Below are positions 24,722-33,458 of a DNA stretch of 33,458 nt, in pieces. This DNA is from Amycolatopsis thermalba (GTDB taxonomy: Bacteria > Actinomycetota > Actinomycetes > Mycobacteriales > Pseudonocardiaceae). Each line of letters starts with the position of its first letter. Position 1 is the stretch's first letter. The stretch is taken from contig NZ_PQHW01000078.1 in assembly GCF_003385215.1 (NCBI RefSeq), positions 1-33,458 on the forward strand. Reading direction: 5' to 3'. Below the pieces are notes generated by a model. That model was not told the DNA's origin. It ran no database searches and saw only the letters and a program-made list of their open reading frames with translations. The position numbers and the translations under genes are program-made.

Positions 24722-24827
24722 GATCGAAATCCTGTCCGGCCAGGGCTTCGGACAGTATCCGGAAGATCCCGGACCGCACCCTGACATTGGTCCACTAGGG
24801 TGAACTTAACACCGTTTACCGCTCTAA

Positions 24828-26444
<1,617 letters not shown>

Positions 26445-26555
26445 GGTGTGTTTCGGGGCGGCTTGTGTGGTGGCGCGGGGTGCGGCCCCGCCCGTCAGGC
26501 AACCGCCGCGCTCAGCTGATGCGCTCCGTGCGGCTGAGCCCCCGGGGCGGGCCGG

Positions 26556-26603
26556 TTGACGGCCCACCGCGACCTCGTCCGCGTGCTGGCGGAGGACTTC
26601 TAG
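26556..26603 (+). pseudogene. Remnant duplicate of a cholesterol oxidase 3' end
   Basis: Read in frame, 26556-26603 gives LTAHRDLVRVLAEDF and a TAG stop. The true choA end is [16 protein letters not shown] and TAG. The last 24 nt (26421-26444 and 26580-26603) differ at one base. A stop (TGA at 26535-26537) interrupts the frame upstream, so this is not a gene. The copy abuts, and supplies the overlap with, the stop codon of the converging epimerase gene, as expected if the original choA end once lay here. Gene conversion or partial duplication is inferred. The 26445-26555 interval holds no gene. Confidence 0.55.
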
Positions 26604-27202
26604 CCCGCGCGGAGCTTCTCGTAGTGGGCGACGCAGTCGGCGTAGGCCGGTAGCAGTCCGGCGGCGGCGGCCTCGGCGAGTGCCGGGGCCGCTTCGTCCT
26701 TTTCGGACAGGATCGGGGTGAGGCCGGACGGCCACGGGAGGTCCAGCTCGGGGTCCAGCGGCGTGATCCCGCGCTCGCCGGACGGGTTGTACCCGGTCGA
26801 GCACAGGTACGCCATCACCGTGTCCTCCTCGAGCGCGACGAACGCGTGCCCGAGGCCCTCGGCGATGTAGACCGCGCGGTAGTCCACCGAATCGAGCCGG
26901 ACCGCGTCCCAGGTGCCGAACGCCGGCGAGCCGACCCGCAGGTCCACCACCACGTCGAGCAGCGCGCCGCGCGGGCAGTAGACGTACTTCGCCTGGCCGG
27001 GCGGGGTGTCGGCGAAATGCACTCCCCGGATCGTCCCCCGCCGGGACACGCTGTGGTTCGTCTGCGCCACGTGCAGCGGGTGCCCGATCGCCTCGACGAG
27101 CGCCGCCTCCTGGAACGGCGCGACGAACAGGCCGCGGTGGTCTGGGAACGACCTGGGCGTGAACTCGTAGGCGTCGGGGACGGCGAGCTGGCGAACCTCC
27201 AT
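26600..27202 (-). CDS. dTDP-4-dehydrorhamnose 3,5-epimerase-like protein
   Basis: The 200-residue RmlC-type cupin has PRSFPDHRGLFVAPFQEAAL, NHSVSRRGTIRGVHF (His of the catalytic pair), a barrel with YVYCPRGALLDVVVDLR, and VYIAEGLGHAFVALEEDTVMAYLCSTGYNPSGERGI (including the usual catalytic Tyr region). It should epimerise a dTDP-4-keto-6-deoxyhexose at C3 and/or C5. No rmlA, B or D gene or glycosyltransferase is nearby, so it may serve a pathway encoded elsewhere, and 5-epimerase-only activity (as in antibiotic sugar pathways) is possible. ATG start MEVRQLAVPDAYEF. Its stop codon lies within the duplicated oxidase tail (CTAG, 26600-26603). Confidence 0.87.
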   Translation of the reverse strand: MEVRQLAVPDAYEFTPRSFPDHRGLFVAPFQEAALVEAIGHPLHVAQTNHSVSRRGTIRGVHFADTPPGQAKYVYCPRGALLDVVVDLRVGSPAFGTWDAVRLDSVDYRAVYIAEGLGHAFVALEEDTVMAYLCSTGYNPSGERGITPLDPELDLPWPSGLTPILSEKDEAAPALAEAAAAGLLPAYADCVAHYEKLRAG

Positions 27203-27498
27203 ACCCGAAACCCTATCGGGCACCAACCAAGCCGGACGGACGTCTTGCTATCACCCCGGTGACCTCCCCTTTTTGTGACATCAACCGCACCTCGGCATCA
27301 CAACCCGTGGGCGGCCTGCAACACTGGGGGGACCGCCGCGTCCGCGGCCGTCGCCTCACCAAGGGCTCCGCACGGCCGAGACGGACGCCGAGCCGGCTGC
27401 CGGCGCCACCGCGCCCGGGCTACCGAGCTGCGAGACAACCACGCCACTGGGGGATGGGGCAGTGTCCCCGCACACGGTCCCGGGAGGGATTCTTTTCC
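27203..27498. other. Intergenic region between divergent epimerase and malic enzyme genes
   Basis: Nearly 300 nt without a gene. A locally AT-richer part near 27258-27302 (CCCCTTTTTGTGACATCAA and flanks) could carry promoters for either side, but I cannot match -35/-10 boxes with confidence. An open frame in phase with the malic enzyme extends upstream, but it is proline/arginine-rich, unlike the family, and is taken as non-coding leader. GGGAGGGA at 27482-27489 is the ribosome-binding site of the malic enzyme. Confidence 0.5.
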
Positions 27499-28761
27499 AT
27501 GACCTACGCTCAGACCTCTGATACGAGGACAGGAACATCGATGGACGACGAGGTCAGCAAGAGCACGGCGGCCGAGGCAGTGCCGCCGACGGGTACCGAC
27601 GATTCGCCGGTGACCGACGACGAGATCTTCCGCGGGCACGAGGGCGGCAAGCTGTCGGTGGCGGCGACGCGGCCCATCTCGCAGCCGCGCGACCTCTCCA
27701 TCGCGTACACGCCGGGGGTCGCCAAGGCCAGCCGCGCCATCGCCGAGAACGCCGAGCTGGCCGAGCGCTACACGTGGGCGCACCGGCTGGTGGTCGTCGT
27801 CAGCGACGGCACCGCGGTGCTCGGGCTGGGCGACATCGGCGCGAGCGCGTCGCTGCCGGTCATGGAGGGCAAGTCCGTGCTCTTCAAGACCTTCGGCGGG
27901 CTGGACTCGATCCCGCTGGTGCTGGACACCAAGGACGTCGACGAGATCGTCGAGACGCTGGTGCGGCTGCGCCCGTCCTACGGCGCGGTCAACCTCGAGG
28001 ACATCTCCGCGCCGCGCTGCTTCGAGCTGGAGGACAAGCTCAAGGAGGCGCTGGACTGCCCGGTCATGCACGACGACCAGCACGGCACGGCGATCGTGAC
28101 GCTGGCCGCGCTGCGTGGCGCGAACCTGGTGCTCGACCGCGACATCGCGCAGCAGCGGGTGGTCATCTCCGGCGCCGGTGCCGCGGGGGTGGCGTGCGCG
28201 AAGATCCTGCAGGAGGCCGGTGTCGCGGACGTCACGGTGCTGGACTCGCGCGGCATCATCCACTCCGGCCGGGACGGGCTGAACCCGGTCAAGGAGAAGC
28301 TGGCCCAGACCACCAACAAGGCGGGGCTGCGCGGCGGCCTGGCCGAGGCGCTGCGCGGCGCGGACGTCTACCTCGGGCTGTCCGGGTCGACGATCGAGCC
28401 GGAGCTGCTGGCCGGCATGGCCGATGACCCGATCGTGTTCGCTCTGTCCAACCCGGACCCGGAGGTCCACCCGCGCGCGGCCGCCGAGTACGCGGCGATC
28501 GTGGCGACCGGGCGCAGCGACTTCCCGAACCAGATCAACAACGTGCTCGCCTTCCCCGGCGTGTTCCGGGGCGCGCTGGACGCCGGCGCGCGGGCGATCA
28601 CCGAGAACATGAAGCTGGCCGCCGCCGAGGCGATCGTCGCCGTCGCGCAGGACGACCTGGGTCCGGACCGCATCGTGCCCAGCCCGCTCGACCCGCGCGT
28701 CGCCCCCGAGGTCGCCGCCGCCGTGGCGAAGGCGGCGATCGAGGACGGCGTCACCGGCTAA
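27499..28761 (+). CDS. NAD(P)-dependent malic enzyme (short, MaeB-like)
   Basis: The 420-residue enzyme decarboxylates malate to pyruvate, reducing NAD(P)+, and links the TCA cycle to gluconeogenesis or lipid-synthesis NADPH. Visible features: EGGKLSVAATRPISQPRDLSIAYTPGVA (malic N-terminal domain), the metal/substrate region FGGLDSIPLVLDT and NLEDISAPRCFELE, VMHDDQHGTAIVTLAALRGAN, the nucleotide fold VVISGAGAAGVACAKIL, and SNPDPEVHP...NQINNVLAFPGVFRGALD. The phosphotransacetylase-like C-terminal domain of long MaeB is missing, as is normal for the short form. Start ATG MTYAQTSD follows GGGAGGGA; MDDEVSKS, 14 codons later, is an alternative. A hairpin terminator follows directly. Confidence 0.94.
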   Translation: MTYAQTSDTRTGTSMDDEVSKSTAAEAVPPTGTDDSPVTDDEIFRGHEGGKLSVAATRPISQPRDLSIAYTPGVAKASRAIAENAELAERYTWAHRLVVVVSDGTAVLGLGDIGASASLPVMEGKSVLFKTFGGLDSIPLVLDTKDVDEIVETLVRLRPSYGAVNLEDISAPRCFELEDKLKEALDCPVMHDDQHGTAIVTLAALRGANLVLDRDIAQQRVVISGAGAAGVACAKILQEAGVADVTVLDSRGIIHSGRDGLNPVKEKLAQTTNKAGLRGGLAEALRGADVYLGLSGSTIEPELLAGMADDPIVFALSNPDPEVHPRAAAEYAAIVATGRSDFPNQINNVLAFPGVFRGALDAGARAITENMKLAAAEAIVAVAQDDLGPDRIVPSPLDPRVAPEVAAAVAKAAIEDGVTG

Positions 28762-28767
28762 GCTGGA

Positions 28768-28799
28768 CTTCCCGGGGCGCGGAAGCGCGTCCCGGGAAG
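28768..28799 (+). terminator. Terminator after malic enzyme gene
   Basis: A 14-bp stem with one G·U pair (28768-28781 and 28786-28799) and a GAAG loop is followed by GCTTTCG. It lies 7 nt after the malic enzyme stop and 21 nt before the next start. The ABC gene downstream is therefore likely to be expressed either by readthrough or from a promoter inside the malic enzyme gene. Confidence 0.75.
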
Positions 28800-28819
28800 G
28801 CTTTCGCTGGGAGGGCGTG

Positions 28820-29917
28820 TTGATCGAGTTCGACGGCGTGACCAAGCGCTACCCGGACGGCACGCTCGCCGTCGACGACCTGAGCCTGACGGTCGAGGAC
28901 GGCACCATCACGGTGTTCGTCGGGCCGTCGGGCTGCGGGAAGACGACCTCGTTGCGGATGATCAACCGCATGGTCGAGCCGACCTCGGGCCGGGTCCTGC
29001 TCGACGGCAAGGACATCCGCGAGTCGGATCCGCCGGTGCTGCGGCGCGGCATCGGGTACGTGATCCAGAACGCCGGGCTGTTTCCCCATCGGACGGTGCT
29101 GGACAACGTCGCGACCGTGCCGGTGCTGTCCGGGTGGGGCAAGCGGAAGGCCCGCGACCGGGCGGCCGAGCTGCTGGAGATCGTCGGTCTGCCCGCCGAG
29201 CTGGGCAAGCGCTACCCGGCGCAGCTCTCCGGTGGTCAGCGGCAGCGGGTCGGGGTCGCGCGGGCGCTGGCCGCGGACGCGCCGGTGCTGCTGATGGACG
29301 AGCCGTTCTCCGCTGTGGACCCGATCGTGCGGGAGGGGCTGCAGGACGAGCTGTTGCGGCTGCAGTCCCAGCTGGGCAAGACGATCGTGTTCGTCACCCA
29401 CGACATCGACGAGGCCGTGCGGCTGGGCGACAAGGTGGCCGTGATGCGCGTCGGCGGGCGGCTCGCGCAGTACGGCACGCCGGCCGACGTGCTGCGGCAC
29501 CCGGTGGACGACTTCGTGGCGTCCTTCGTGGGGCGTGACCGCGGCTACCGTGGACTGTCTTTTGTGGACTCGGCGGGCGTGGAAGTGCGCTCGGTTGCCA
29601 CGGTTTCGCTGGGCGACGACGTTTCCGGGCCGACGGAGGAGTGGCTGCTCGCGGTGAACGACTCCGGCGAACCGCGCGGGTGGCTGCGGCCGGGTTCCAC
29701 TGTGGACGGTGCGCTGACCGAGTCGGACCTGGTCGCCGGTGGTTCGCTCTACCGGCGCGGCACCCCGGTGCGGGGCGCGCTGGACGCGGCGCTGTCGTCG
29801 CCGGCCGGGCTGGGCGTCGTGGTGGACGAGACGGGCAAGGCCGTCGGCGCGGTCACCGCGCGGCAGGTGCTGGATGTGATCGAGGAGGCTCCCGCAACAC
29901 CGGCTGCCGGAGGGTGA
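28820..29917 (+). CDS. OpuCA-type osmoprotectant ABC transporter ATPase, orphan
   Basis: The 365-residue ATPase has Walker A GPSGCGKTTS, Q-loop YVIQNAGLFPH, signature LSGGQRQRVGVARAL, Walker B VLLMDEPFSAVDP and H-loop VTHDIDEA, all intact. The C-terminal third (about 265-355) ends in a CBS-like strand-helix GLGVVVDETGKAVGAVTARQVLDVI. This layout is that of OpuCA/ProV ATPases, which drive glycine betaine/carnitine/choline import and use CBS modules for ionic-strength sensing. No permease or binding-protein gene follows; the next gene is on the other strand and overlaps it by 65 nt. I prefer TTG 28820 (MIEFDGVTKRYPDG), about 5 nt after GGGAGGG; GTG 28817 is the alternative. Confidence 0.9.
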   Translation: MIEFDGVTKRYPDGTLAVDDLSLTVEDGTITVFVGPSGCGKTTSLRMINRMVEPTSGRVLLDGKDIRESDPPVLRRGIGYVIQNAGLFPHRTVLDNVATVPVLSGWGKRKARDRAAELLEIVGLPAELGKRYPAQLSGGQRQRVGVARALAADAPVLLMDEPFSAVDPIVREGLQDELLRLQSQLGKTIVFVTHDIDEAVRLGDKVAVMRVGGRLAQYGTPADVLRHPVDDFVASFVGRDRGYRGLSFVDSAGVEVRSVATVSLGDDVSGPTEEWLLAVNDSGEPRGWLRPGSTVDGALTESDLVAGGSLYRRGTPVRGALDAALSSPAGLGVVVDETGKAVGAVTARQVLDVIEEAPATPAAGG

Positions 29918-30782
29918 TCTCCTCACGCGCGAGCTGCCGCAGCTCGTAGGTGGCGACGAGGGTCGCCGCGACCGGGGTCGAGTAGGCGATCACCGCCAGG
30001 CGCCACCCGGACAGCCCGGCGAAACCGGGGAAGTCCCAGGCGAACTTGCAGATGAGCGTCGTCCACACCACGACGACCGACACCAGTGGCGCGAGCACGG
30101 CCAGACGGCGCCGCTGCCGGAACCCGCGGCGGGCCAGGCCGTTGCGGTGCGCGAGGTAGGCGACGCCGACGACGAACAGCAGGAGCCAGACGAGGGCCGC
30201 CCCGGCGAGCGGGTGCAGCCGCTCGACCTCCAGGTCGATCAGCGGCATGGGGAAGCTGTCGAACGTCACGAAGCGGATCACCGCGCGGACCGCGTCGCGC
30301 ACCGGCGGCACCGGCACCTCGAAGAACGCGCACAGCAGGGCGAACCCGAAGACGCCCACCCCGACCGGCCAGAGGCCGGCCCGCGCCGTTTCGGTGCGCT
30401 CACGGGAGATCGCGACGAGCAGGGGGACCAGGAACACGACCGCGATCGGCGCGATGATCAGCACGAAGAACCCGTCGGTCAGCGCGTCGTCGAACGCCTC
30501 GTCCAGGTGCTGGACCGCGCCGCGCGGGTCCACCGCGAAGCGCAGCACCAGGGCGAGCAGACCGGCGGCGACGAGCGCCCGGGTGGTGAGGACCCGTTCC
30601 AGCGCCACGTCCACGGCCTGGCCGAGCGCGTCGTCGGGCCGGAGCGCCGACGGCAGGGCCTTGGTGGAGAACTTGAACAGGTTCAGCAGCTCGTAGGGGC
30701 CGAAGAGCTTGCGGGCCAGCCAGAACGGGCCGTAGAGGTAGACCACGAACGGGAACAGGACCAACCACCGGAGCTTGCGCAT
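29853..30782 (-). CDS. Multispanning membrane protein of unknown function
   Basis: The 309-residue product begins MRKLRWLVLFPFVVYLYGPFW and has about seven hydrophobic helices, including LVAAGLLALVLRFAV, FFVLIIAPIAVVFLVPLLVAI, LAGAALVWLLLFVVGVAYLA and LAVLAPLVSVVVVWTTLICKFA. The C-terminal tail is charged. No transporter or enzyme signature was recognised. The ATG of MRKLRW is chosen; an upstream ATG would add ten non-hydrophobic residues. The last 65 nt overlap the 3' end of the ABC ATPase gene on the other strand, an unusually long convergent overlap. Either part of this tail is dispensable or the two genes constrain each other. Confidence 0.72.
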   Translation of the reverse strand: MRKLRWLVLFPFVVYLYGPFWLARKLFGPYELLNLFKFSTKALPSALRPDDALGQAVDVALERVLTTRALVAAGLLALVLRFAVDPRGAVQHLDEAFDDALTDGFFVLIIAPIAVVFLVPLLVAISRERTETARAGLWPVGVGVFGFALLCAFFEVPVPPVRDAVRAVIRFVTFDSFPMPLIDLEVERLHPLAGAALVWLLLFVVGVAYLAHRNGLARRGFRQRRRLAVLAPLVSVVVVWTTLICKFAWDFPGFAGLSGWRLAVIAYSTPVAATLVATYELRQLAREEITLRQPVLREPPRSHPAPAAR

Positions 30783-30968
30783 CTCGTCACCCCCAGGGGA
30801 GCAGTTTCCCACGCCGGGTCACCGGTCCGTCCTACTTTCGCCGGGAGCCACCCGGGTGCCAGTCCTTCCGCGGGGCGGTGACGCGGTCCTACCGTGAAAA
30901 AGTCTCACCCCTTGCGGTGCGGTGGGCGAATCCCCAGCCCGGCGCACCGGCCCTGCCAAGGAGGATCC

Positions 30969-32159
30969 ATGTCCAAATCCCTGCTCGCCAAGGCCAGATC
31001 GTTCGGTGTGGCGCTCGCGGCCGCGGCGGTCGCGACCGTCGGGTTCACCGCTCCCGCTTCGGCCCAGGAGGGGTCGATCGTCGGCGCGGGTGCGGCCGGC
31101 GCGATCCCCGACAGCTACATCGTGGTGTTCAAGGAATCCTCGTCACCGGTGTCGTCGCTGGTCAGCCAGGTGACCGGCAAGCTGGGCGGCACGGTGCGGC
31201 AGACGTTCTCCCACGCGCTGCACGGCTACTCGGCCACGATGAGCGAGTCGCAGGCCAAGCGGGTGGCGGCCGATCCGTCGGTGGCGTTCGTGGAGCAGAA
31301 CCGGCGCGTCACGATCGCCGCCACGCAGACGAACCCGCCGTCGTGGGGCCTGGACCGCGTCGACCAGCGGAACCTGCCGCTGAACAGGGCGTACAACTAC
31401 TCGACGACCGCGTCGAACGTGCACGCCTACATCATCGACACCGGCATCAACCTGTCCCACAGCGATTTCGGTGGCCGCGCGAAGTCCGGGTACGACTTCG
31501 TCGACAACGACTCGAACGCCAGTGACTGCAACGGGCACGGCACGCACGTCGCCGGAACTGTCGGTGGCTCGGCGTACGGTGTGGCGAAGGGGGTGCAGCT
31601 GACCGCGGTGCGGGTGCTCGACTGCCAGGGTTCGGGCAGCTACGACCAGGTGATCGCCGGGATCGAGTGGGTCACCCAGAACGCGGTGAAGCCCGCGGTG
31701 GCGAACATGAGCCTGGGCGGCCCGGTGTCGACGGCGGTGGACAACGCGGTGAAGGCATCCATCGCGGCGGGCGTGACGTACGCCGTCGCGGCGGGCAACA
31801 GCAACACGAACGCCTGCACGTCGTCCCCGTCGCGGGTAGCGGCAGCGATCACCGTGGGCGCCACGACGAGCACGGACGCCCGGGCGAGCTACTCGAACTA
31901 CGGCAGCTGCCTGGACATCTTCGCGCCCGGCAGCAGCATCACGTCGGCCTGGATCGGCAGCACGAGCGCCACGAACACGATCAGCGGCACGTCGATGGCA
32001 ACCCCGCACGTGGCGGGCGCCGCGGCGCTCTACCTGGCCACCCACACCTCGGCGAGCCCCCAGCAGGTGCGCGACGCACTGGTGACAGCGGGAACTACGG
32101 GCAAGGTGACCAGCGCAGGCACGAACAGCCCGAACGTCCTGCTCTACACGGGCCCGTAA
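30969..32159 (+). CDS. Secreted subtilisin-like serine protease (S8, proteinase K type)
   Basis: The 396-residue preproenzyme has a Sec signal peptide (MSKSLLAKARSF, hydrophobic core, ending APASA before QEG) and an inhibitor-I9 propeptide (about 47-118: SYIVVFKESS to VAFVEQNRRVTI). The peptidase S8 domain starts near TNPPSWGLDRVDQRNLPL. The triad is Asp157 (YIIDTGI), His190 (GHGTHVAG) and Ser342 (GTSMATPH), with oxyanion Asn in AAGNSN. Start, propeptide and domain length match extracellular proteases of actinomycetes. No C-terminal carbohydrate-binding or P-domain is present. AAGGAGG stands just before the ATG. A terminator hairpin overlaps the stop codon. Confidence 0.96.
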   Translation: MSKSLLAKARSFGVALAAAAVATVGFTAPASAQEGSIVGAGAAGAIPDSYIVVFKESSSPVSSLVSQVTGKLGGTVRQTFSHALHGYSATMSESQAKRVAADPSVAFVEQNRRVTIAATQTNPPSWGLDRVDQRNLPLNRAYNYSTTASNVHAYIIDTGINLSHSDFGGRAKSGYDFVDNDSNASDCNGHGTHVAGTVGGSAYGVAKGVQLTAVRVLDCQGSGSYDQVIAGIEWVTQNAVKPAVANMSLGGPVSTAVDNAVKASIAAGVTYAVAAGNSNTNACTSSPSRVAAAITVGATTSTDARASYSNYGSCLDIFAPGSSITSAWIGSTSATNTISGTSMATPHVAGAAALYLATHTSASPQQVRDALVTAGTTGKVTSAGTNSPNVLLYTGP

Positions 32160-32191
32160 GGGCAAAAGCGGCGCGCCAGCGCCGTGCCCTT
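32158..32191 (+). terminator. Terminator of the subtilisin gene
   Basis: AAGGGCA (32158-32164, overlapping the TAA stop) pairs with TGCCCTT (32185-32191). Inside it CGGCGC (32169-32174) pairs with GCGCCG (32179-32184) around GCCA, with a 4-nt one-sided internal loop. GATCTTTGA follows. Confidence 0.7.
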
Positions 32192-32217
32192 GATCTTTGA
32201 CCCCGACGAAGCTGGGT

Positions 32218-32356
32218 GGTCATCCCGTCGCCTGACACCGCAACAATCACTTTGAGCCAGGCCCGCAACCTCCGCTGCCAACCGGCGGCCGAACATGCCA
32301 ACCTTGCGGGCCTGGCTCAAAGTGATATGCACAAACCGGAAGGCGACGGGATGACC
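32218..32356. repeat. Nested double inverted-repeat element
   Basis: Two perfect dyads share one centre. The outer arms are 16 nt (32218-32233 and 32341-32356; left arm starts GGTCATCCCG). The inner arms are 23 nt (32246-32268 and 32304-32326; left arm begins ATCACTTTG and ends CCCGCAA). They are separated by 12 and 14 unpaired nt, with a 35-nt central loop. Length and perfection exceed a normal terminator, and nothing codes here. It could be a palindromic mobile element, a long structured RNA or a cruciform. Confidence 0.75.
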
Positions 32357-32373
32357 GCACAGCGACCACCTGC

Positions 32374-32408
32374 CCGGGGTGAGGGAACTGCATTCCCCGT
32401 CATCCCGG
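32374..32408. repeat. 14-bp bulged hairpin
   Basis: CCGGGGTGA (32374-32382) pairs with TCATCCCGG (32400-32408) with one G·U. After a CG bulge, GGGAA (32383-32387) pairs with TTCCC (32393-32397) around CTGCA. It lies between the nested dyad and the cloverleaf-like element. Confidence 0.5.
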
Positions 32409-32445
32409 AGCCTGCCCGTCCGGCGAGGACATCTTTTGATCTTTA

Positions 32446-32534
32446 GAGGTGACGTTGGGCAGGCGAAGAGTCCGCCCTTCGGGCGGACAACGCCCCTCGG
32501 GCGGAGAGCGCCTACGGCGCCGGACGGTCACCTC
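32446..32534. repeat. Cloverleaf-like element with three hairpin arms
   Basis: A closing stem GAGGTGAC (32446-32453) with GTCACCTC (32527-32534) encloses three hairpins in series. They are GTCCGCCC/GGGCGGAC with loop TTC (32470-32488), CGCCC/GGGCG with loop CTC (32491-32503) and GCGCC/GGCGC with loop TAC (32508-32520). It lacks tRNA features: no anticodon loop, no TTC-box motif and no CCA-end geometry. A palindromic repeat element or a structured RNA is possible. The remaining sequence to 32590 holds no gene. Confidence 0.6.
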
Positions 32535-32590
32535 GGGTGCCACCTCCCCCGCCCCCTCTCCTTGAGTGTGTATTGGTCGCCGAGCAGGCG

Positions 32591-33458
32591 TGTCAAGGCG
32601 GGAAAGTGATGTGCTCCGAGAATCTCGGACGCGGCTCAAGCGGACTGTATCACGCAACCTGCTGATTGGTGAACCATTCGTCGAGCACTTCGATCGGTGG
32701 TCGATATCCCAGCGCTGAATGTAGTCGGCGTGTGTTGTAGAAGCCTTCGATGAAGCGGATGATCTCGCGGCGAGCCTCCTTCTTGGTCGCGAAATGTCGG
32801 TGGTGCATCCACTCCGTCTTCAACTTCCCGAAGAACGACTCGGCCATAGCGTTATCAAAACAGATCCCGGTGCGGCCCATTGATTGCCGAACATTCTCTT
32901 CTCGTAGTAGTCGCCCAAAACTGTAGGAGGTATATTGGCTACCGCGGTCGGAGTGGAAGATCGATCCGGCGGGCAGTCGGATACGGTGCGCTGCCATCGT
33001 CATCGCCGTGCACACCAGTTCCGCATCGTAATGCTCATCCACAGACCATCCGAGGATGCTCTTCGAGTAGCAGTCGATCACTGTTGCCAGGAAGAGTGCG
33101 CCTTCACCGGTGTTGAGCTGCGTGATATCGCCGACCAGTTTCTCCCCAGGTGCCGACGCGGTGAAGTTCCGTCTGACCAGGTCAGGGATCGGGCCGGCAA
33201 CCCGGTCGGCGACGGTCAGCCCGCGCCGGGGCTTGACCTGCACGGGAAACAGTCGCGCCTGGCGCATGAGCCGCCGCACCAGCTCGTCGTCGACCTGCAC
33301 GCCGCCGCGCACCAGCTCGGCATGCACGCGCCGATAGCCGTAGGTGCGCTTCGAGGCGGCGAACACCACGCGAATCTGCTCGATCAACAATCCCCGGCGC
33401 TGTTCCTGCGCCGAGACCGCGCGACGCTCCCAGTCGTAGAAGCCCGAGCGTGACACAC
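32591..33458 (-). mobile_element. IS3-family insertion sequence, truncated by window end
   Basis: The transposase gene lies at its 3' side with about 60 nt of non-coding sequence beyond the stop. A possible terminus TGTCAAGGCGGG starts at 32591, but the other end is outside the window, so the terminal inverted repeat and target duplication cannot be tested. Base composition of the transposase gene is noticeably less GC-rich than its neighbours, consistent with recent arrival. Confidence 0.55.
32650..33458 (-). CDS. IS3-family transposase OrfB (partial at the 5' end)
   Basis: About 268 residues of a DDE transposase are visible; the frame is open to the window edge, so the start (or the frameshift junction with OrfA) lies outside. 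SRSGFYDWERR and the HTH_21-like KRTYGYRRVHAELVRGG, VQVDDELVRRLMR segment are followed by the rve integrase core. The three acidic residues are in LVGDITQL, FHSDRGSQY and NAMAESFFGKLK, with the typical end HSALGYRPPIEVLDEW. The core appears intact and undisturbed by stops, so the element may be active. Confidence 0.92.
   Translation of the reverse strand, partial: VSRSGFYDWERRAVSAQEQRRGLLIEQIRVVFAASKRTYGYRRVHAELVRGGVQVDDELVRRLMRQARLFPVQVKPRRGLTVADRVAGPIPDLVRRNFTASAPGEKLVGDITQLNTGEGALFLATVIDCYSKSILGWSVDEHYDAELVCTAMTMAAHRIRLPAGSIFHSDRGSQYTSYSFGRLLREENVRQSMGRTGICFDNAMAESFFGKLKTEWMHHRHFATKKEARREIIRFIEGFYNTRRLHSALGYRPPIEVLDEWFTNQQVA

Noticed and set aside
32446-32534. tRNA or tmRNA
   Set aside because: The three loops are only 3 nt, there is no anticodon arm, no T-arm consensus and no acceptor-type end.

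Overview
The window is very GC-rich, with strong G/C bias at third codon positions and many GTG/TTG starts. Gene content and order point to a high-GC actinomycete, most likely Pseudonocardiaceae and probably Amycolatopsis or a close relative (an inference from gene families and order; no search was run). Much of positions 1-24,000 follows, from memory, the order of the Mycobacterium tuberculosis block Rv3242c-Rv3214: comF end, hpf, secA, Rv3235-like, WS/DGAT acyltransferase, Rv3231c-like, rsgA, SRAP protein, YbaK-type deacylase, sigR/sigH, rsrA, pdtaS, whiB1, lipid-kinase-like protein, small membrane protein, acetyltransferase and histidine phosphatase. aroA and entC, which I expect inside that block, are absent here.

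Layout. 1-4,306: ribosome hibernation factor and the Sec motor ATPase. 4,583-9,845: Rv3235-family protein, a capless HAD protein, an rRNA/tRNA 2'-O-methyltransferase, a degenerate WS/DGAT acyltransferase coupled to a DUF6912 protein, and proline catabolism (pruA). 10,014-12,805: tandem duplicated LppX/LprG-like lipoproteins, then rsgA. 12,915-14,290: SRAP DNA-protein-crosslink protein with an overlapping alpha/beta hydrolase. 15,000-19,330: thiol-stress and redox-signalling cluster with YbaK, sigR-rsrA, the 24-residue ribosomal protein bL37, the sensor kinase PdtaS and whiB1. 19,595-24,721: metabolic and membrane genes. 24,846-32,159: accessory genes, namely a Tat-exported cholesterol oxidase, an RmlC-like epimerase, malic enzyme, an orphan osmoprotectant-type ABC ATPase, a multispanning membrane protein and a secreted subtilisin. 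32,160-33,458: an array of palindromic elements next to an IS3-family transposase cut by the window end.

The most striking regulation is at sigR. A GGGAAT-N18-GTT promoter lies immediately before an in-frame GTG that adds 54 residues to SigR, the arrangement of the unstable SigR' isoform of Streptomyces. A CRP-like palindrome stands upstream of whiB1.

The least explained signals are non-coding. A 23-bp degenerate tandem repeat (18,524-18,880) and a 50-70-bp hairpin-bearing degenerate repeat (14,342-14,890) each fill a gap between two converging genes. Between 32,158 and 32,534 there is a run of structured palindromes: a nested double inverted repeat and a cloverleaf-like element among them. 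I see no CRISPR array, tRNA, rRNA, defence island or obvious biosynthetic cluster.
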